64,000 nt of DNA from Zobellia laminariae (GCF_009725995.1 NZ_RCNS01000003.1:937130-1001129); one strand, 5' to 3'; positions 54,395 to 64,000 are shown, numbered from the stretch's first letter. A program made the numbers and translations. Notes: generated from the sequence alone by a model not told the origin.

Positions 54395-56566
54395 TTACTC
54401 AGCTTGCTTAATACGAAGGTCTTCAAACATTAGAATGTATGATGACTGATTAAAATATCCCGAAGCACCTTCCTTTTCATAGTCAAACTTACTACCGGAG
54501 TATTCAGTTTCACCAATAAGCTTAGAAGCTTCTACCATATTATTCTTATAAGCCAGCTTCAACAAAATATCAAAAGTAAGATCAAAACCACGCACGGCAT
54601 ACCTATCTGGCGTACTACCAAATCGTTTCTCGTAACGCTTAGAAAAAGAATCGTTAGATCCTATTTTATATACAGAAGGATATGTAAAATGTAAGTTTGA
54701 TAAATGTGAATTGCTGATTACCTCATTGTCAAAAGCATTGTTCTTGTTCGTTGTGAACATGCGCACCTTTCTATCTTTGGTATTCATTGAATTCAAAATA
54801 GAACTCACACTTGACACCAATTTAAAATTATCAGTTTCTACAAACACCCAGTTATCGGATTCTTCCGAAAGAAGTTCAGTTAACTTTTCAATGTCAATAG
54901 CAATATTTTTCTCTTCCTGAGTTACTTTTAAAGTATCGGCTCCCGGAAAACCTAACAATAATTGCTCCTTGACCTTTTTATTCTTATCATCTGCAATTAT
55001 GATTACATGCTGTTCAGCATTACGCTTGCCCTGCACGTACTCAATCATGTGATCACGTAGCACCTCATCAGAAGTATAGGAAAAGAAGACATTTGGCAAA
55101 CTTAAATCACTCTTAGCAGGAATAGGCGCTACTAGTGATACTTTCTTACCGCTAGCCCTTAAAGCAGTTTCCTTCATAGAAGGCAAATCTAATGGGCCAA
55201 TAATTGCGCCATAACCAGAAAGGTTCTCTTTCTGTAAGATTTCTTTTGTCCTTTCAAGCTTCAGTTCGTTATCAAAAGTCTTAACATCTACTGAAATTCC
55301 TAAATCTGCAATAGAATCAATAGCAACCAATGCTCCCGAATAAAGACCTAAACTATATTTAAGGCTGTTTCTCTTATCAATAATATTAGCTACACGCTCT
55401 TTATCATTCAAGTCTAACTTGTCTAACCTAAAAGGCAAAAGAAACATCAACTTAGGTTTGTTCTGCACATCAATACTATCCACAAGGTTGATTTTATCCA
55501 AAACCAGTGAATTACGAACTTCAAAATTACCCTCTTGGTCTTTAGGTAGTTTTAGAATCATACCTGCTTTCAACCCTTGGGCCAAATCTGGATTTAATGC
55601 TAAAAGTTCTTTATAGCTAACACCAAATTTACGGGTAAGTGAGAATTCCGTTTGCTTTGGCTTAACTTCATAAAAATTATAATTGTCCGTGTTGATTACA
55701 CCGCTATTCGCTTTTTTCTCAGGAATACGGATAACCATCCCCTCTTTTAATCCACCTCTTTCAGTAATTTCAGGATTCAAACGAACAATTTCATCTGACT
55801 TTACACCAAACTTCTGTTCCAATTGAAAGAAATTCATTTTTGGCGGAACCGTATATGAAGTATATAATTGCGTTTGCTGATTTTCAACAGTACTTCCTGC
55901 AATTTTTGGCAACTTCAATTCTTGACCCACCGCTAAGTAATCATTAGACCCAGCAAGCTCAGGGTTCAGAACCACCATACTATCTACGGTAATGCCATAC
56001 TTATAAGCAATACTCCATCTGGTTTCTTTAGGAGCTACTTTGTATGTGTCAAAATTACTCTCATCTATTACAACTTCTTCTTCCGGCTTAACCCTACGGT
56101 ATTTTGGAATCTTTAAAGTCATCTTTCTCTTCAACTGAGAAGAGTACAAATCTGGATTGTATTTTTTAATGGCCTCTTCGCTAATATGAAATCGTTTAGC
56201 AATGCTATATAAAGTTTCTTTTTTCTTTACGCGGTAAGACGTAAAACCAACAGGCTCTTCTTGCTCTTCTTCTCCTTCTTTCTGAACCGTAGGACTTTCT
56301 ACTTTTCTAGTGGATTGCGCCGCTACAGCCTTAGCTTTACTATCCTTTGGTATAACCAATATAGTATTAGCCCTCAGCTCATCACCTCGTTTTACTTCCT
56401 TATTTAATTTAAGTATAGTTTGCGCATCTACTCTATACTGTTTTGCTATGCCTTCTAGGGTCTCACCCTTCTTAACTGCATGCGTTGTAAACTTCTGTGC
56501 GGACACTTTGCATCCAACAAAAACAAACAATAAAAGCGTTAGGCTAACTTTAAAAAACTGATTCAT
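54395..56566 (-). CDS. LysM x5 lipoprotein fused to a type 1 periplasmic-binding fold
   Basis: The 723-residue protein starts at ATG 56566 (an ATG 12 bp further up overlaps guaA). It has a signal/lipobox (LLLFVFVGC, Cys19), five LysM domains at about 26-74, 108-155, 173-221, 235-283 and 297-342, and a C-terminal periplasmic-binding type 1 domain (about 360-715; MLPFRLDKLDLND, YSLGLYSGALVAID, DRYAVRGFDLTFDIL). LysM domains bind peptidoglycan. The binding domain resembles amino-acid ABC receptors, but no permease is near, so it may sense or scaffold instead. It begins 2 bp after the guaA stop. Confidence 0.87.
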   Translation of the reverse strand: MNQFFKVSLTLLLFVFVGCKVSAQKFTTHAVKKGETLEGIAKQYRVDAQTILKLNKEVKRGDELRANTILVIPKDSKAKAVAAQSTRKVESPTVQKEGEEEQEEPVGFTSYRVKKKETLYSIAKRFHISEEAIKKYNPDLYSSQLKRKMTLKIPKYRRVKPEEEVVIDESNFDTYKVAPKETRWSIAYKYGITVDSMVVLNPELAGSNDYLAVGQELKLPKIAGSTVENQQTQLYTSYTVPPKMNFFQLEQKFGVKSDEIVRLNPEITERGGLKEGMVIRIPEKKANSGVINTDNYNFYEVKPKQTEFSLTRKFGVSYKELLALNPDLAQGLKAGMILKLPKDQEGNFEVRNSLVLDKINLVDSIDVQNKPKLMFLLPFRLDKLDLNDKERVANIIDKRNSLKYSLGLYSGALVAIDSIADLGISVDVKTFDNELKLERTKEILQKENLSGYGAIIGPLDLPSMKETALRASGKKVSLVAPIPAKSDLSLPNVFFSYTSDEVLRDHMIEYVQGKRNAEQHVIIIADDKNKKVKEQLLLGFPGADTLKVTQEEKNIAIDIEKLTELLSEESDNWVFVETDNFKLVSSVSSILNSMNTKDRKVRMFTTNKNNAFDNEVISNSHLSNLHFTYPSVYKIGSNDSFSKRYEKRFGSTPDRYAVRGFDLTFDILLKLAYKNNMVEASKLIGETEYSGSKFDYEKEGASGYFNQSSYILMFEDLRIKQAE

Positions 56567-56568
56567 AT

Positions 56569-58101
56569 TTATTCCCATTCAATGGTTGCCGGTGGCTTAG
56601 AACTTATATCGTAAACGACTCTATTGACCCCTGGCACTTTGTTGATAATATCGTTTGATGTCTTTTGTAAAAATTCATAAGGTAAATTCACCCAATCCGC
56701 CGTCATACCATCGGTACTTTCTACGGCTCGTAAAGCTACACATTTTTCATAAGTCCGCTCGTCTCCCATTACCCCTACACTATTAACTGGTAGAAGCATG
56801 GCTCCCGCTTGCCAAACCTTATCGTAAAGACCCCAATCACGAAGTCCTTGTATAAAAATATGATCCACCTCTTGTAGTATAGACACCTTTTCTGGCGTAA
56901 TGTCACCCAAAATACGAATTGCTAGTCCAGGACCCGGAAATGGATGCCTTCCTAAACGCTCTTCATCTATACCCATACTCTTACCTACACGGCGAACCTC
57001 ATCTTTAAATAACATCCGTAAAGGCTCCACAATTTTCAATTTCATAAAGTCCGGTAAGCCCCCTACGTTATGGTGACTCTTAATAGTAGCTGAAGGGCCA
57101 CCCGTTGCAGAAACCGATTCTATCACATCCGGATATATAGTTCCCTGCGCCAACCACTTAACATCCTGTACCAGATGCGCCTCATCATCAAAAACTTCTA
57201 TAAATGCATTACCAATAATCTTACGTTTTTTTTCTGGGTCACTCTCTCCTGCAAGGGCATCCAAAAAGCGTGCCGAAGCATCCACACCCTTTACATTTAA
57301 CCCCATGTGCTCATATTGATCTAACACATCTTGAAACTCGTTCTTTCTAAGCAGACCGTTATTAACAAAAATACAATAGAGGTTCTTGCCAATAGCTTTA
57401 TGCAGAAGTACAGCGGCAACGGTAGAATCTACTCCACCGGACAAACCTAACACTACTTTATCGTCACCAATTTTTTCTTTCAATTCAGATACGGTCAAAT
57501 CCACAAATGCATCCGGAGTCCAAGATTGGTCTAACCCAGCTATGTTTACCAAGAAGTTTTCTAGTATTTTCTTACCATCTTTAGAGTGATAAACTTCTGG
57601 ATGAAATTGAATAGCGTAAGTACTCTCGTCCTCAATTCTATATGCAGCGTGTTTAACATCATTTGTACTAGCCAAAACCACTCCTTTTTCAGGAAGTTCT
57701 TGAATGGTATCACTATGACTCATCCACACTTGACTACCTTCCGAAACACCTTCAAAAAATGCTTCATCTGACTTGATGTACGATAGATTTGCACGACCAT
57801 ATTCTCTTGTATTTGACGGGGCAACATTACCACCTCCAAAATGAGCTAGGTATTGAGCACCATAACAAACAGCCAATAAAGGCTTCTTTCCTCTAATCTC
57901 AGATAGATCCGGATGCGGTGCATCATCTGCACGTACCGAAAACGGAGAACCTGATAGGATTACCGCTTTATAGGACGATAAATCCTCCGGAGGCTTGTTA
58001 TATGGCTTTATTTCACAGAAAATATTGAGTTCTCTAACCCTTCTAGCGATGAGTTGCGTGTACTGAGAACCGAAATCTAGTATAAGGACGTTGTTTTGCA
58101 T
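56569..58101 (-). CDS. guaA: GMP synthase (glutamine-hydrolysing)
   Basis: The 510-residue protein starts at [20 protein letters not shown] (ATG 58101); a 15-codon extension to 58146 lacks family character. The glutaminase domain has [15 protein letters not shown] with the nucleophile Cys and FHPEV with the His/Glu. The ATP pyrophosphatase domain has [11 protein letters not shown], and the dimerisation domain follows, ending in PATIEWE. It converts XMP to GMP. A TAnnTTTG box ends 3 nt before the ATG, so the message may be leaderless. The LysM lipoprotein follows in the same operon. Confidence 0.97.
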   Translation of the reverse strand: MQNNVLILDFGSQYTQLIARRVRELNIFCEIKPYNKPPEDLSSYKAVILSGSPFSVRADDAPHPDLSEIRGKKPLLAVCYGAQYLAHFGGGNVAPSNTREYGRANLSYIKSDEAFFEGVSEGSQVWMSHSDTIQELPEKGVVLASTNDVKHAAYRIEDESTYAIQFHPEVYHSKDGKKILENFLVNIAGLDQSWTPDAFVDLTVSELKEKIGDDKVVLGLSGGVDSTVAAVLLHKAIGKNLYCIFVNNGLLRKNEFQDVLDQYEHMGLNVKGVDASARFLDALAGESDPEKKRKIIGNAFIEVFDDEAHLVQDVKWLAQGTIYPDVIESVSATGGPSATIKSHHNVGGLPDFMKLKIVEPLRMLFKDEVRRVGKSMGIDEERLGRHPFPGPGLAIRILGDITPEKVSILQEVDHIFIQGLRDWGLYDKVWQAGAMLLPVNSVGVMGDERTYEKCVALRAVESTDGMTADWVNLPYEFLQKTSNDIINKVPGVNRVVYDISSKPPATIEWE

Positions 58102-58698
58102 GGGCAAAAATAGCAAATTCCATTCGCCCGAAAAGCCTCTTTTCACATATTTATAATCGGGTTTTTAACAATCACCTAAAATAGGAGAAACAACACGATA
58201 GAGAACAAGCCAAAATGAAAACTAAAATTCTTACAAATCAACCAAAAACATAACTCCGAAAAAATGAAATAGCCAATATTTTCATAAACTCTAAAATGAA
58301 TTACAACTCCACATTTATAGATTTTTTCTGAAAATTTTCAAGGAATAAGTCAAAATAGGAGCACTTTCACCAAAATTAGTAAAATGTAATTGAAAACTTT
58401 ATATAATTATATTTAATATACTGGATTTTAGATTAATAATTGTATTCCTACAAATTGTTAAATTATGTTAATTTTAGTAAAATTAACCCATTTTATTGTC
58501 AAATTAGGCTCAGATTGATTTCGGACTATCAAAAACTCAAACTTTGATTTCAACCTACTTTAGCCCCTTTTTTATTTATCTTTTCATTAACAGCCTGCTC
58601 TAAAGATTATGACTTTCTTGCGTAAGAATTTACTGCTACACCAACATTTCATCAATGTATAAAAGCAGTGTTCTCATCAATCAAAAAACGAACATATC
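58102..58698. other. Longest gene-free stretch, upstream of the TonB receptor
   Basis: This 597-bp very AT-rich region separates the divergent guaA and TonB-receptor genes. It contains the guaA -7 box at its left end. I found no reading frame over 20 codons, no tRNA and no strong hairpin. The long leader could hold regulatory sites for the receptor gene. Confidence 0.5.
58105..58112 (-). promoter_or_regulatory. Promoter -7 box for guaA, possibly leaderless
   Basis: TATTTTTG on the minus strand fits TAnnTTTG and ends 3 nt before the guaA ATG. Confidence 0.4.
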
Positions 58699-61167
58699 TT
58701 GAAAAAAGCTATCTGCTGCACCTCATTTTTTCTTGTCCTTTTTCAACAAGGTCAGGCAAAAATGAATCGACTCCCTTGCGGGATTGAAAAAGGAATTCAC
58801 AAAAAATTACGGCCCCCTCTCAATTCAGAAGACAACTATCTTCCTCCCGATCAATCCGAAAAAAAATATACTATTAGTGGTTATGTTACCGAAAGTGGAA
58901 GTGGCGAAAATCTCTTGGGAGTTTCTGTTTATGTACCTGAATTAAAATTGGGAACAACAACTAATGACTATGGGTTTTTCTCTTTGACTCTTCCCGAGGG
59001 AAATCACGAAGTGGTCATTTCATACATTGGTTATGGAAACGAAAAGCGCCAACTAAATTTATTGGAAGACAAGATTCTTTCCATAGCACTGAAACCTTCT
59101 GCTCAAAATCTTGAAGAAGTGGTTGTCACTGCAGATGAAAGAATAAAAGAAAGCAAGGTAACTCAAATGAGTAAAGTGCAGATAAACCCTGCGGACATCC
59201 AAGACATACCTGCATTACTGGGCGAAAAAGATGTAATGAAAACCTTGCAGCTCATGCCGGGTATTCAAGGAGGGTCAGAAGGTAGTTCGGTTTTTTTTGT
59301 TCGTGGAGGCACTCCTGACCAAAACCTAATTATCTTAGATGATGCCGTTGTTTACAACTCCAATCACTTATTTGGCTTTTTCTCTGTCTTTAATGGCGAT
59401 GCTATAAAATCTGTAGAAGCTTTCAAAGGTGGATTCCCCGCCCGTTTTGGTGGGCGCCTATCCTCTGTTATAAAGTTAGACATGAAAGATGGAAATAAAG
59501 AAAAACTCTCTGGCAAGGTAAATATTGGCCTTATATCATCATCTGCATTGCTTGAAGGCCCCATCAATAAGGGAAAAACATCATTTATTGCGAGTGGTCG
59601 TCGTACATACGCAGATATTATGGCACGCCCATTTATAGATAGCGATAAAGGAAATAAAACAGGGTATTACTTTACTGACTTCAATTTTAAGATTCATCAT
59701 ATTTTTAGTCCAAAAGATAAATTGTACTGGAGTAATTATTTTGGACAAGACAAATTCTATGATAACAGTCTCTATGAAGATGGAGACAAAGACAAATCAC
59801 GATTACAATGGGGAAATATCACCTCCACCCTTCGTTGGAATCACCAGTTTAATAACAAACTTTTCTCTAACACCTCACTGATTTTCAGTAACTATAAATT
59901 CAAAATTCTAATTGAAGAAGATTTTGAGGACCAAAAATATCAGTTTAAAAGTAGCTCGGGTATTAACGATTATACCTTGAAAACCGATTTTGATTATTAC
60001 CCTAACAGTAAACACACCATTAGATTTGGAGCTAATGCAACCCGTCATAACTTTACACCACAACGGTTGTTGCTCAAAGATGAATTTAACCCAGATATAA
60101 ATAACGAACAGGAACTAAATTCTTTTGAAGGTGCTGTATATGTGGAAGATGATTGGAAACTAACAGATAAATTAAGTCTATCACCAGGTCTTAGGCTCAG
60201 TTACTTTAACTATAAAGACAAACATTACATTAACCCAGAACCTAGACTAGCACTATCCTATAATATGAAGCCAGACCTTGCCTTTAAGGCTTCATATTCC
60301 CGAATGAACCAGTACATTCACCTATTATCTAGCTCTGGCATAGGCCTTCCAACAGATTTATGGGTTTCATCAACAGATAATATAAAGCCCCAGACCTCCC
60401 AGCAGTTCGCAGTGGGCATTGCCAAAGATTTCTTTGATAAAGACTATTCCGTAACCTTAGAAGGCTACTACAAGACCTTAGATGATGTTATTGCTTATAA
60501 AGAAGGGGCTTCTTTCTTAGCCATTGATAACTTAGAAAGCGGTAAAAACAGTAATTGGGAAGATAATATTACCGCTGGACAAGGTTGGGCTTACGGTGCC
60601 GAAATATTACTTAGAAAACAAACAGGACCATTCACAGGTTGGCTGGGTTACACCCTAGCATGGTCCGAACGCCAATTTGATGAATTAAATCTAGGCAAAA
60701 AGTTTTATGACCGTTACGACCGTAGACATGATATTTCTCTAGTGGGTATTTATAAGCCGAACGAAAAAATAACACTTTCAGGGACCTGGGTCTTTTCAAC
60801 TGGCAACAATTACACCTTACCCAACCAGCAGCGCGTAGCCAATCCCGTGGGCTTTCCTATTTTTAATAATTCCGCGTACGGCAGCTATACAGGCGTAGAA
60901 GATTTTACCACCCAACGGAATAATTTTCGCGGAGAAACAAGTCACAGATTAGACTTGGGAGTCCAATTTCATAAAAAGAAAAAGAAAAATAGAGAACGAA
61001 TTTGGGGAATTTCTCTTTACAATTCCTACGCAAGACGAAACCCATTCATATACACGATAGAATACAAAGATTTTGACCCTAACAATCCTTACACCGAAGA
61101 AAAGGTATTGATACGAACATCTGTACTTATGTTGATACCATCTATTAACTACACTTTTAAGTTTTAA
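58699..61167 (+). CDS. TonB-dependent outer-membrane receptor with carboxypeptidase-like domain
   Basis: The 822-residue protein starts at TTG 58699 (an in-frame stop at 58660 leaves no other start). It has a signal peptide (SFFLVLFQQGQA), a CarboxypepD_reg-like beta-sandwich (about 55-135; YTISGYVTESGSGENLLGVS), a TonB plug (about 140-260; VFFVRGGTPDQNLIILDDAV) and a 22-strand-type barrel ending in SINYTFKF. It is shorter than SusC proteins and is paired with DUF4249, not SusD. The ligand is unknown; such pairs may import peptides, siderophores or glycans. Confidence 0.93.
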   Translation: MKKAICCTSFFLVLFQQGQAKMNRLPCGIEKGIHKKLRPPLNSEDNYLPPDQSEKKYTISGYVTESGSGENLLGVSVYVPELKLGTTTNDYGFFSLTLPEGNHEVVISYIGYGNEKRQLNLLEDKILSIALKPSAQNLEEVVVTADERIKESKVTQMSKVQINPADIQDIPALLGEKDVMKTLQLMPGIQGGSEGSSVFFVRGGTPDQNLIILDDAVVYNSNHLFGFFSVFNGDAIKSVEAFKGGFPARFGGRLSSVIKLDMKDGNKEKLSGKVNIGLISSSALLEGPINKGKTSFIASGRRTYADIMARPFIDSDKGNKTGYYFTDFNFKIHHIFSPKDKLYWSNYFGQDKFYDNSLYEDGDKDKSRLQWGNITSTLRWNHQFNNKLFSNTSLIFSNYKFKILIEEDFEDQKYQFKSSSGINDYTLKTDFDYYPNSKHTIRFGANATRHNFTPQRLLLKDEFNPDINNEQELNSFEGAVYVEDDWKLTDKLSLSPGLRLSYFNYKDKHYINPEPRLALSYNMKPDLAFKASYSRMNQYIHLLSSSGIGLPTDLWVSSTDNIKPQTSQQFAVGIAKDFFDKDYSVTLEGYYKTLDDVIAYKEGASFLAIDNLESGKNSNWEDNITAGQGWAYGAEILLRKQTGPFTGWLGYTLAWSERQFDELNLGKKFYDRYDRRHDISLVGIYKPNEKITLSGTWVFSTGNNYTLPNQQRVANPVGFPIFNNSAYGSYTGVEDFTTQRNNFRGETSHRLDLGVQFHKKKKKNRERIWGISLYNSYARRNPFIYTIEYKDFDPNNPYTEEKVLIRTSVLMLIPSINYTFKF

Positions 61168-61170
61168 AAT

Positions 61171-62049
61171 ATGAATAAATATATTCAGATAAGTTTGTTT
61201 TTCATTCTGCTTTGTAGTGCTTGTCAAGACCCCGTAGATCCGGATGAACTGCTTAACGTAAATGACCGTACCTATATAATTGGCTACCTATCACCAGCGG
61301 ACACTCTGCTTACAGTTCATGTTTCAACTGCAGTACCAACAATAGGCATACAAATAGATCTTAATGAGCCTTCTGGAGACCTTGAAAGATATATTATAAA
61401 AGATGCTTTGGTCATCATTAGCGACGAAAAAAACAATGAGATTCAATTAACTTACAATCCAGAAAGAAAAAATTACCAAGTTGCTGCTACAGAGTTTAGT
61501 ATTACAGGTGGTAACACTTATTTTTTGCGCGTTTCGGCAAATAACAAGGAATACACCTCAACTTGTACCATCCCTGAAAAAATAGATACAATAGCTGAGA
61601 AAATAACCCTTAGAGAGAAAAACGAATACTACCAAGATTATAATTTAGATTTTACATTCCAGGACATTATTGGAAAAAATAACTATTATCTGATTGGAGG
61701 TAACGCAGTAATAGATACTGAAGATGGTCCTTATTATTCTTATTTAAATTTTGAGTTAAACAGCTTTTTGACTGATGCTATCGGAGACGGAGAAATTATA
61801 GGTCAGAATTCTACTTTTTCCTATGGCATCACGGATGAGGCAACTACCGCCAAAGTAACCCTGCAAGTAACAAATGTTGAAGAGATTCTTTATTTGAACC
61901 GCCGCGCAACTTATTTGAACAACTACAATGAAGGCAATCCATTTGTGGAGTACAGTATTGCTCCTAATAATATTGAAGGCGAAAATGGTGTTGGTGTTTT
62001 TGCGGGCTATCAGCTTACCGAAAAGGTAATTGAATATGAATTAAAATAA
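61171..62049 (+). CDS. DUF4249 lipoprotein, partner of the TonB receptor
   Basis: The 292-residue lipoprotein (FFILLCSAC, Cys18) matches DUF4249: DPVDPDELLNVNDRTYIIGY near the N-terminus, an Ig-like first half (TVHVSTAVPT, GNTYFLRVSANNKEYTSTC) and a strand-rich second half. DUF4249 genes regularly follow TonB-receptor genes in Bacteroidota. It starts 3 bp after the receptor stop, so the two are translated from one message. It probably sits on the cell surface over the receptor as a lid or capture protein, by analogy with SusD (inference). Confidence 0.9.
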   Translation: MNKYIQISLFFILLCSACQDPVDPDELLNVNDRTYIIGYLSPADTLLTVHVSTAVPTIGIQIDLNEPSGDLERYIIKDALVIISDEKNNEIQLTYNPERKNYQVAATEFSITGGNTYFLRVSANNKEYTSTCTIPEKIDTIAEKITLREKNEYYQDYNLDFTFQDIIGKNNYYLIGGNAVIDTEDGPYYSYLNFELNSFLTDAIGDGEIIGQNSTFSYGITDEATTAKVTLQVTNVEEILYLNRRATYLNNYNEGNPFVEYSIAPNNIEGENGVGVFAGYQLTEKVIEYELK

Positions 62050-62064
62050 AAATCTTAAAAAAGT

Positions 62065-62094
62065 AAAAGTCCGGGATACCAAACCCGGACTTTT
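62065..62094 (+). terminator. Terminator of the TonB receptor/DUF4249 operon
   Basis: AAAAGTCCGGG (62065-62075) pairs perfectly with CCCGGACTTTT (62084-62094) around an 8-nt loop. The T-run is short. Confidence 0.8.
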
Positions 62095-62239
62095 CATCAA
62101 AATCAAAAAAACCAACCTAAACACATGAAATCGTTTAAGAAATAAACTTTTTCATAACATTTTTACTAATAACACTCTACTTGCCAAATACCCTACCCCT
62201 TTTTAAAAGTTTTTTCTACTTTTATTAAAAAGCACATAA

Positions 62240-62785
62240 ATGACTTCTACTTTTTGGGATGAAACCCTAGCCGAAATAAAGAAAGGAATAACTGAAAGAG
62301 GGCATCCGTTCCGGTTTTTCACACTAGCTACTATAGATCAATTAGGTGCGCCAAGCCAACGTACTGTAGTATTTAGACACTTTAATGATAATTTAAGTCT
62401 GGTGTTTTATACGGATGAGCGTTCACAAAAAGTTCAGGAAATAGGCAAAACCAGAGCTATTAGCCTACTATTTTATCATCCTGAAAATCTTTTACAGATT
62501 ACCATAAAAGGTAAAGCGTCCGTAATTACAGATCTTGAAGTATTAAGAGAATATTGGAGTGCCGTGCCGGACGGCAACAAAAAAGATTACACCACCCATA
62601 TAGCATCCGGAAGTACCATGAAAAACCCTGATGCTTTGGAATATTTAAATGGAGACCATCATTTCTGCGCCATACAAATTGAACCCAATAGCATTGAGTA
62701 CCTTGAATTGAAGCGTCCCAACCATATTAGGGTACTTTTTACTAAAGTCAATACATCTTGGGAAGGTAAGTTTTTAGCTCCTTAG
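62240..62785 (+). CDS. Pyridoxamine 5'-phosphate oxidase-family flavoprotein
   Basis: The 181-residue protein has the PNPOx-like split-barrel FMN-binding fold: FRFFTLATIDQLGAPSQRTV (about 24-43), LVFYTDERSQKVQEI and ISLLFYHPENLLQITIKGKA. The C-terminus IEYLELKRPNHIRVLFTK is typical of the Alr4036-type subgroup. True PdxH residues for PLP binding are not all evident, so the substrate is uncertain; general flavin reductase or B6 salvage are possible. It is convergent with bshC, 10 bp away. Confidence 0.82.
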   Translation: MTSTFWDETLAEIKKGITERGHPFRFFTLATIDQLGAPSQRTVVFRHFNDNLSLVFYTDERSQKVQEIGKTRAISLLFYHPENLLQITIKGKASVITDLEVLREYWSAVPDGNKKDYTTHIASGSTMKNPDALEYLNGDHHFCAIQIEPNSIEYLELKRPNHIRVLFTKVNTSWEGKFLAP

Positions 62786-62795
62786 AAGCCCACTA

Positions 62796-64000
62796 CTACA
62801 TTCTTACAATTGTGAATTCTTGCTGTAACGGTTTTAAAGTATCTAAAAGCATTGGCACCAAATTTTCTCCTAACTCTAAATATAGTTCCGAGAAGTTTAC
62901 GTTACGCTCTTGGAGTGATTTATTTGGAAAAAGTTCGTTCTGAATTTCGGTCATGCGCAACACATGGTCCTTAAGCTTGCGTTTTTGAGCCTGTAGCAGT
63001 CTTTTTTCTAGATTATCTAGACCTTTCATTTGCTTTACCTCTTGTGCCTTAACAGCTCCTAAGAAAGAAGCATCAGTCTGTTCCGCCAATTCATACATGG
63101 TTTTGAACTGCTCTTCTAACTGTTGTTTTTGAGGTGTAAAGTCAATATCTATATTAGATATCTCTCTTATCTTTTTATTGATGAAACTACTTTGTTTTAA
63201 AAAGAGGTCTTCTACAGAAAGGTTCATTTTAGCTAACTTTTCCGTTTGCTTTTCAGTAACCACCAATGCAGAATTTCTAAGCAACAAAACAGGAAAAGGC
63301 ACTTGCATAGCCTCAAACATAGTTTTAAGCTCTAACCAATATGCTATTTCTCCACCTCCACCTATATAACATAGATTAGGCAAGATAATTTCTTGGTATA
63401 AAGGTCTCGCGATTACGTTAGGTGAAAACCGCTCAGGATATGCTTTTAATTCTCTTTGTAATTCTTCTTTCGTAAAACGAATATCAGTGTCGTTTATGAA
63501 GTATGTACCATTTTGCTCCACTATTCGTTCGCGAAGTCCATTTTTCAGGTAAAAATAATTGATTTCACGTGGGTTTACCTGAACATTGTATTTCTGATCC
63601 AAAGCTTCGAATTCTGCTATGGTTTCAGAAACTTTTTGATATGCTAATTGGTCAAAAATATCTTTCTGAGCATAAGGAACTAAAAGGTTTTTTAAATTCC
63701 TGTCATCTCCATCAACAATAACCAAACCTTCCTTACCAAAAAGCTCATTTGCCAAATAACGTGTAGCATCCGCTAAATTAGTATGTTCTAAATATGCTTT
63801 CTTAAATAGCTCTTTTAGAGCAATGGCGTTTGTACTGTTTCCAATTTGATTTGAAAATGCCTCGAAAATCTCATCCAGACCTTTTGTATCTAAATGACCT
63901 ACGGCTCCAGATGCCGTTCTGTTCCACTTTAGTTTTTTACCTCTAAAATTAAAGTAGTTGATTTCCTCAAAATCATGATCCTCAGTAGCCATCCAATATA
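62796..64000 (-). CDS. bshC: Bacillithiol biosynthesis cysteine-adding enzyme BshC, N-terminus outside the window
   Basis: About 400 residues are visible. The frame continues beyond the right edge: the codons just before MATEDHDFEEINYF read Tyr-Trp, restoring the BshC motif YWMATEDHDFEEIN, so the ATG at 63992 is internal. The usual length is about 530, so roughly 130 N-terminal residues are missing. Other features are PRPLYQEIILPNLCYIGGGG-like sequence, AYWLELK and the C-terminal coiled-coil (about 300-370 of the visible part). BshC adds cysteine to glucosaminyl-malate to complete bacillithiol, the main low-molecular thiol of many Flavobacteria. Confidence 0.93.
   Translation of the reverse strand, partial: YWMATEDHDFEEINYFNFRGKKLKWNRTASGAVGHLDTKGLDEIFEAFSNQIGNSTNAIALKELFKKAYLEHTNLADATRYLANELFGKEGLVIVDGDDRNLKNLLVPYAQKDIFDQLAYQKVSETIAEFEALDQKYNVQVNPREINYFYLKNGLRERIVEQNGTYFINDTDIRFTKEELQRELKAYPERFSPNVIARPLYQEIILPNLCYIGGGGEIAYWLELKTMFEAMQVPFPVLLLRNSALVVTEKQTEKLAKMNLSVEDLFLKQSSFINKKIREISNIDIDFTPQKQQLEEQFKTMYELAEQTDASFLGAVKAQEVKQMKGLDNLEKRLLQAQKRKLKDHVLRMTEIQNELFPNKSLQERNVNFSELYLELGENLVPMLLDTLKPLQQEFTIVRM

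Overview
The window is a stretch of chromosome from a member of the Bacteroidota, most likely a marine Flavobacteriaceae (Zobellia/Maribacter/Cellulophaga-like; inference). The evidence is the low G+C, the many lipoproteins and small outer-membrane beta-barrels, a TonB-receptor/DUF4249 pair, DUF3820, DUF2807 (head GIN), DUF4097 and DUF4249 families, a BshC bacillithiol enzyme, and the Bacteroidota-type promoter -7 box TAnnTTTG in front of at least a dozen genes. I see no rRNA, tRNA, CRISPR array, insertion sequence or prophage. The content is a core-like chromosomal segment with a few accessory genes.

Layout. 1-375: 5' part of a GC-rich BIG2-repeat surface protein running off the left edge on the minus strand. 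693-3637: ECF sigma factor, membrane anti-sigma candidate and two repetitive beta-solenoid envelope proteins in one operon. 3681-10314 (minus): MFS permease, M48 lipoprotein peptidase, GH31 alpha-glucosidase, glycogen branching enzyme GlgB. 10503-13873 (plus): collagen-like lipoprotein, lipoprotein MsrB, DUF1572, dihydrolipoyl dehydrogenase. 13977-17739: DUF3817, two small beta-barrels, AroQ, XerD and a secreted protein of unknown function. 17963-20964: GH13 alpha-glucosidase and a convergent type II NADH dehydrogenase. 21286-22440: second ECF sigma factor with a 4-TM partner. 22437-25263: acyltransferase, NUDIX CoA pyrophosphatase, lipoprotein cyclophilin and TRIC-type channel.

25342-32191: a compact membrane system, RDD / SpoIIM / unknown multi-TM / DUF4129 / DUF4350 / MoxR ATPase / DUF58. 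32489-38558: an orphan, DUF3500, DinB, DUF2007 and a 1136-residue lipoprotein combining beta-propeller, HEAT and cytochrome c parts. 38624-40783 (minus): FabK/NMO-like flavoprotein and MnmA. 41009-42370: triple-FAS1 lipoprotein. 42767-46648 (minus): YidC, PyrG, DUF3820. 46699-50433: Tat-lipoprotein TIM-barrel enzyme, LytTR regulator and TPR histidine kinase. 50673-53324: three small lipoproteins, two with poly-glutamate spacers, and a beta-barrel. 53380-58101 (minus): DUF922, OsmC, LysM/periplasmic-binding fusion and GuaA. 58699-62049: TonB receptor plus DUF4249. 62240-64000: PNPOx-family flavoprotein and truncated BshC.

How the genes work together. Three cytoplasmic alpha-glucan enzymes (GH31, GlgB, GH13) point to glycogen or imported alpha-glucan turnover. 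Many products act on the envelope: two ECF systems, the MoxR system, M48, MsrB, cyclophilin, YidC and the LysM protein. The most interesting unexplained features are the MoxR/DUF58/SpoIIM/RDD operon, the ECF/beta-solenoid operon, a TGTAACAAT element in front of both ECF sigma genes, and the poly-Glu lipoprotein cluster.
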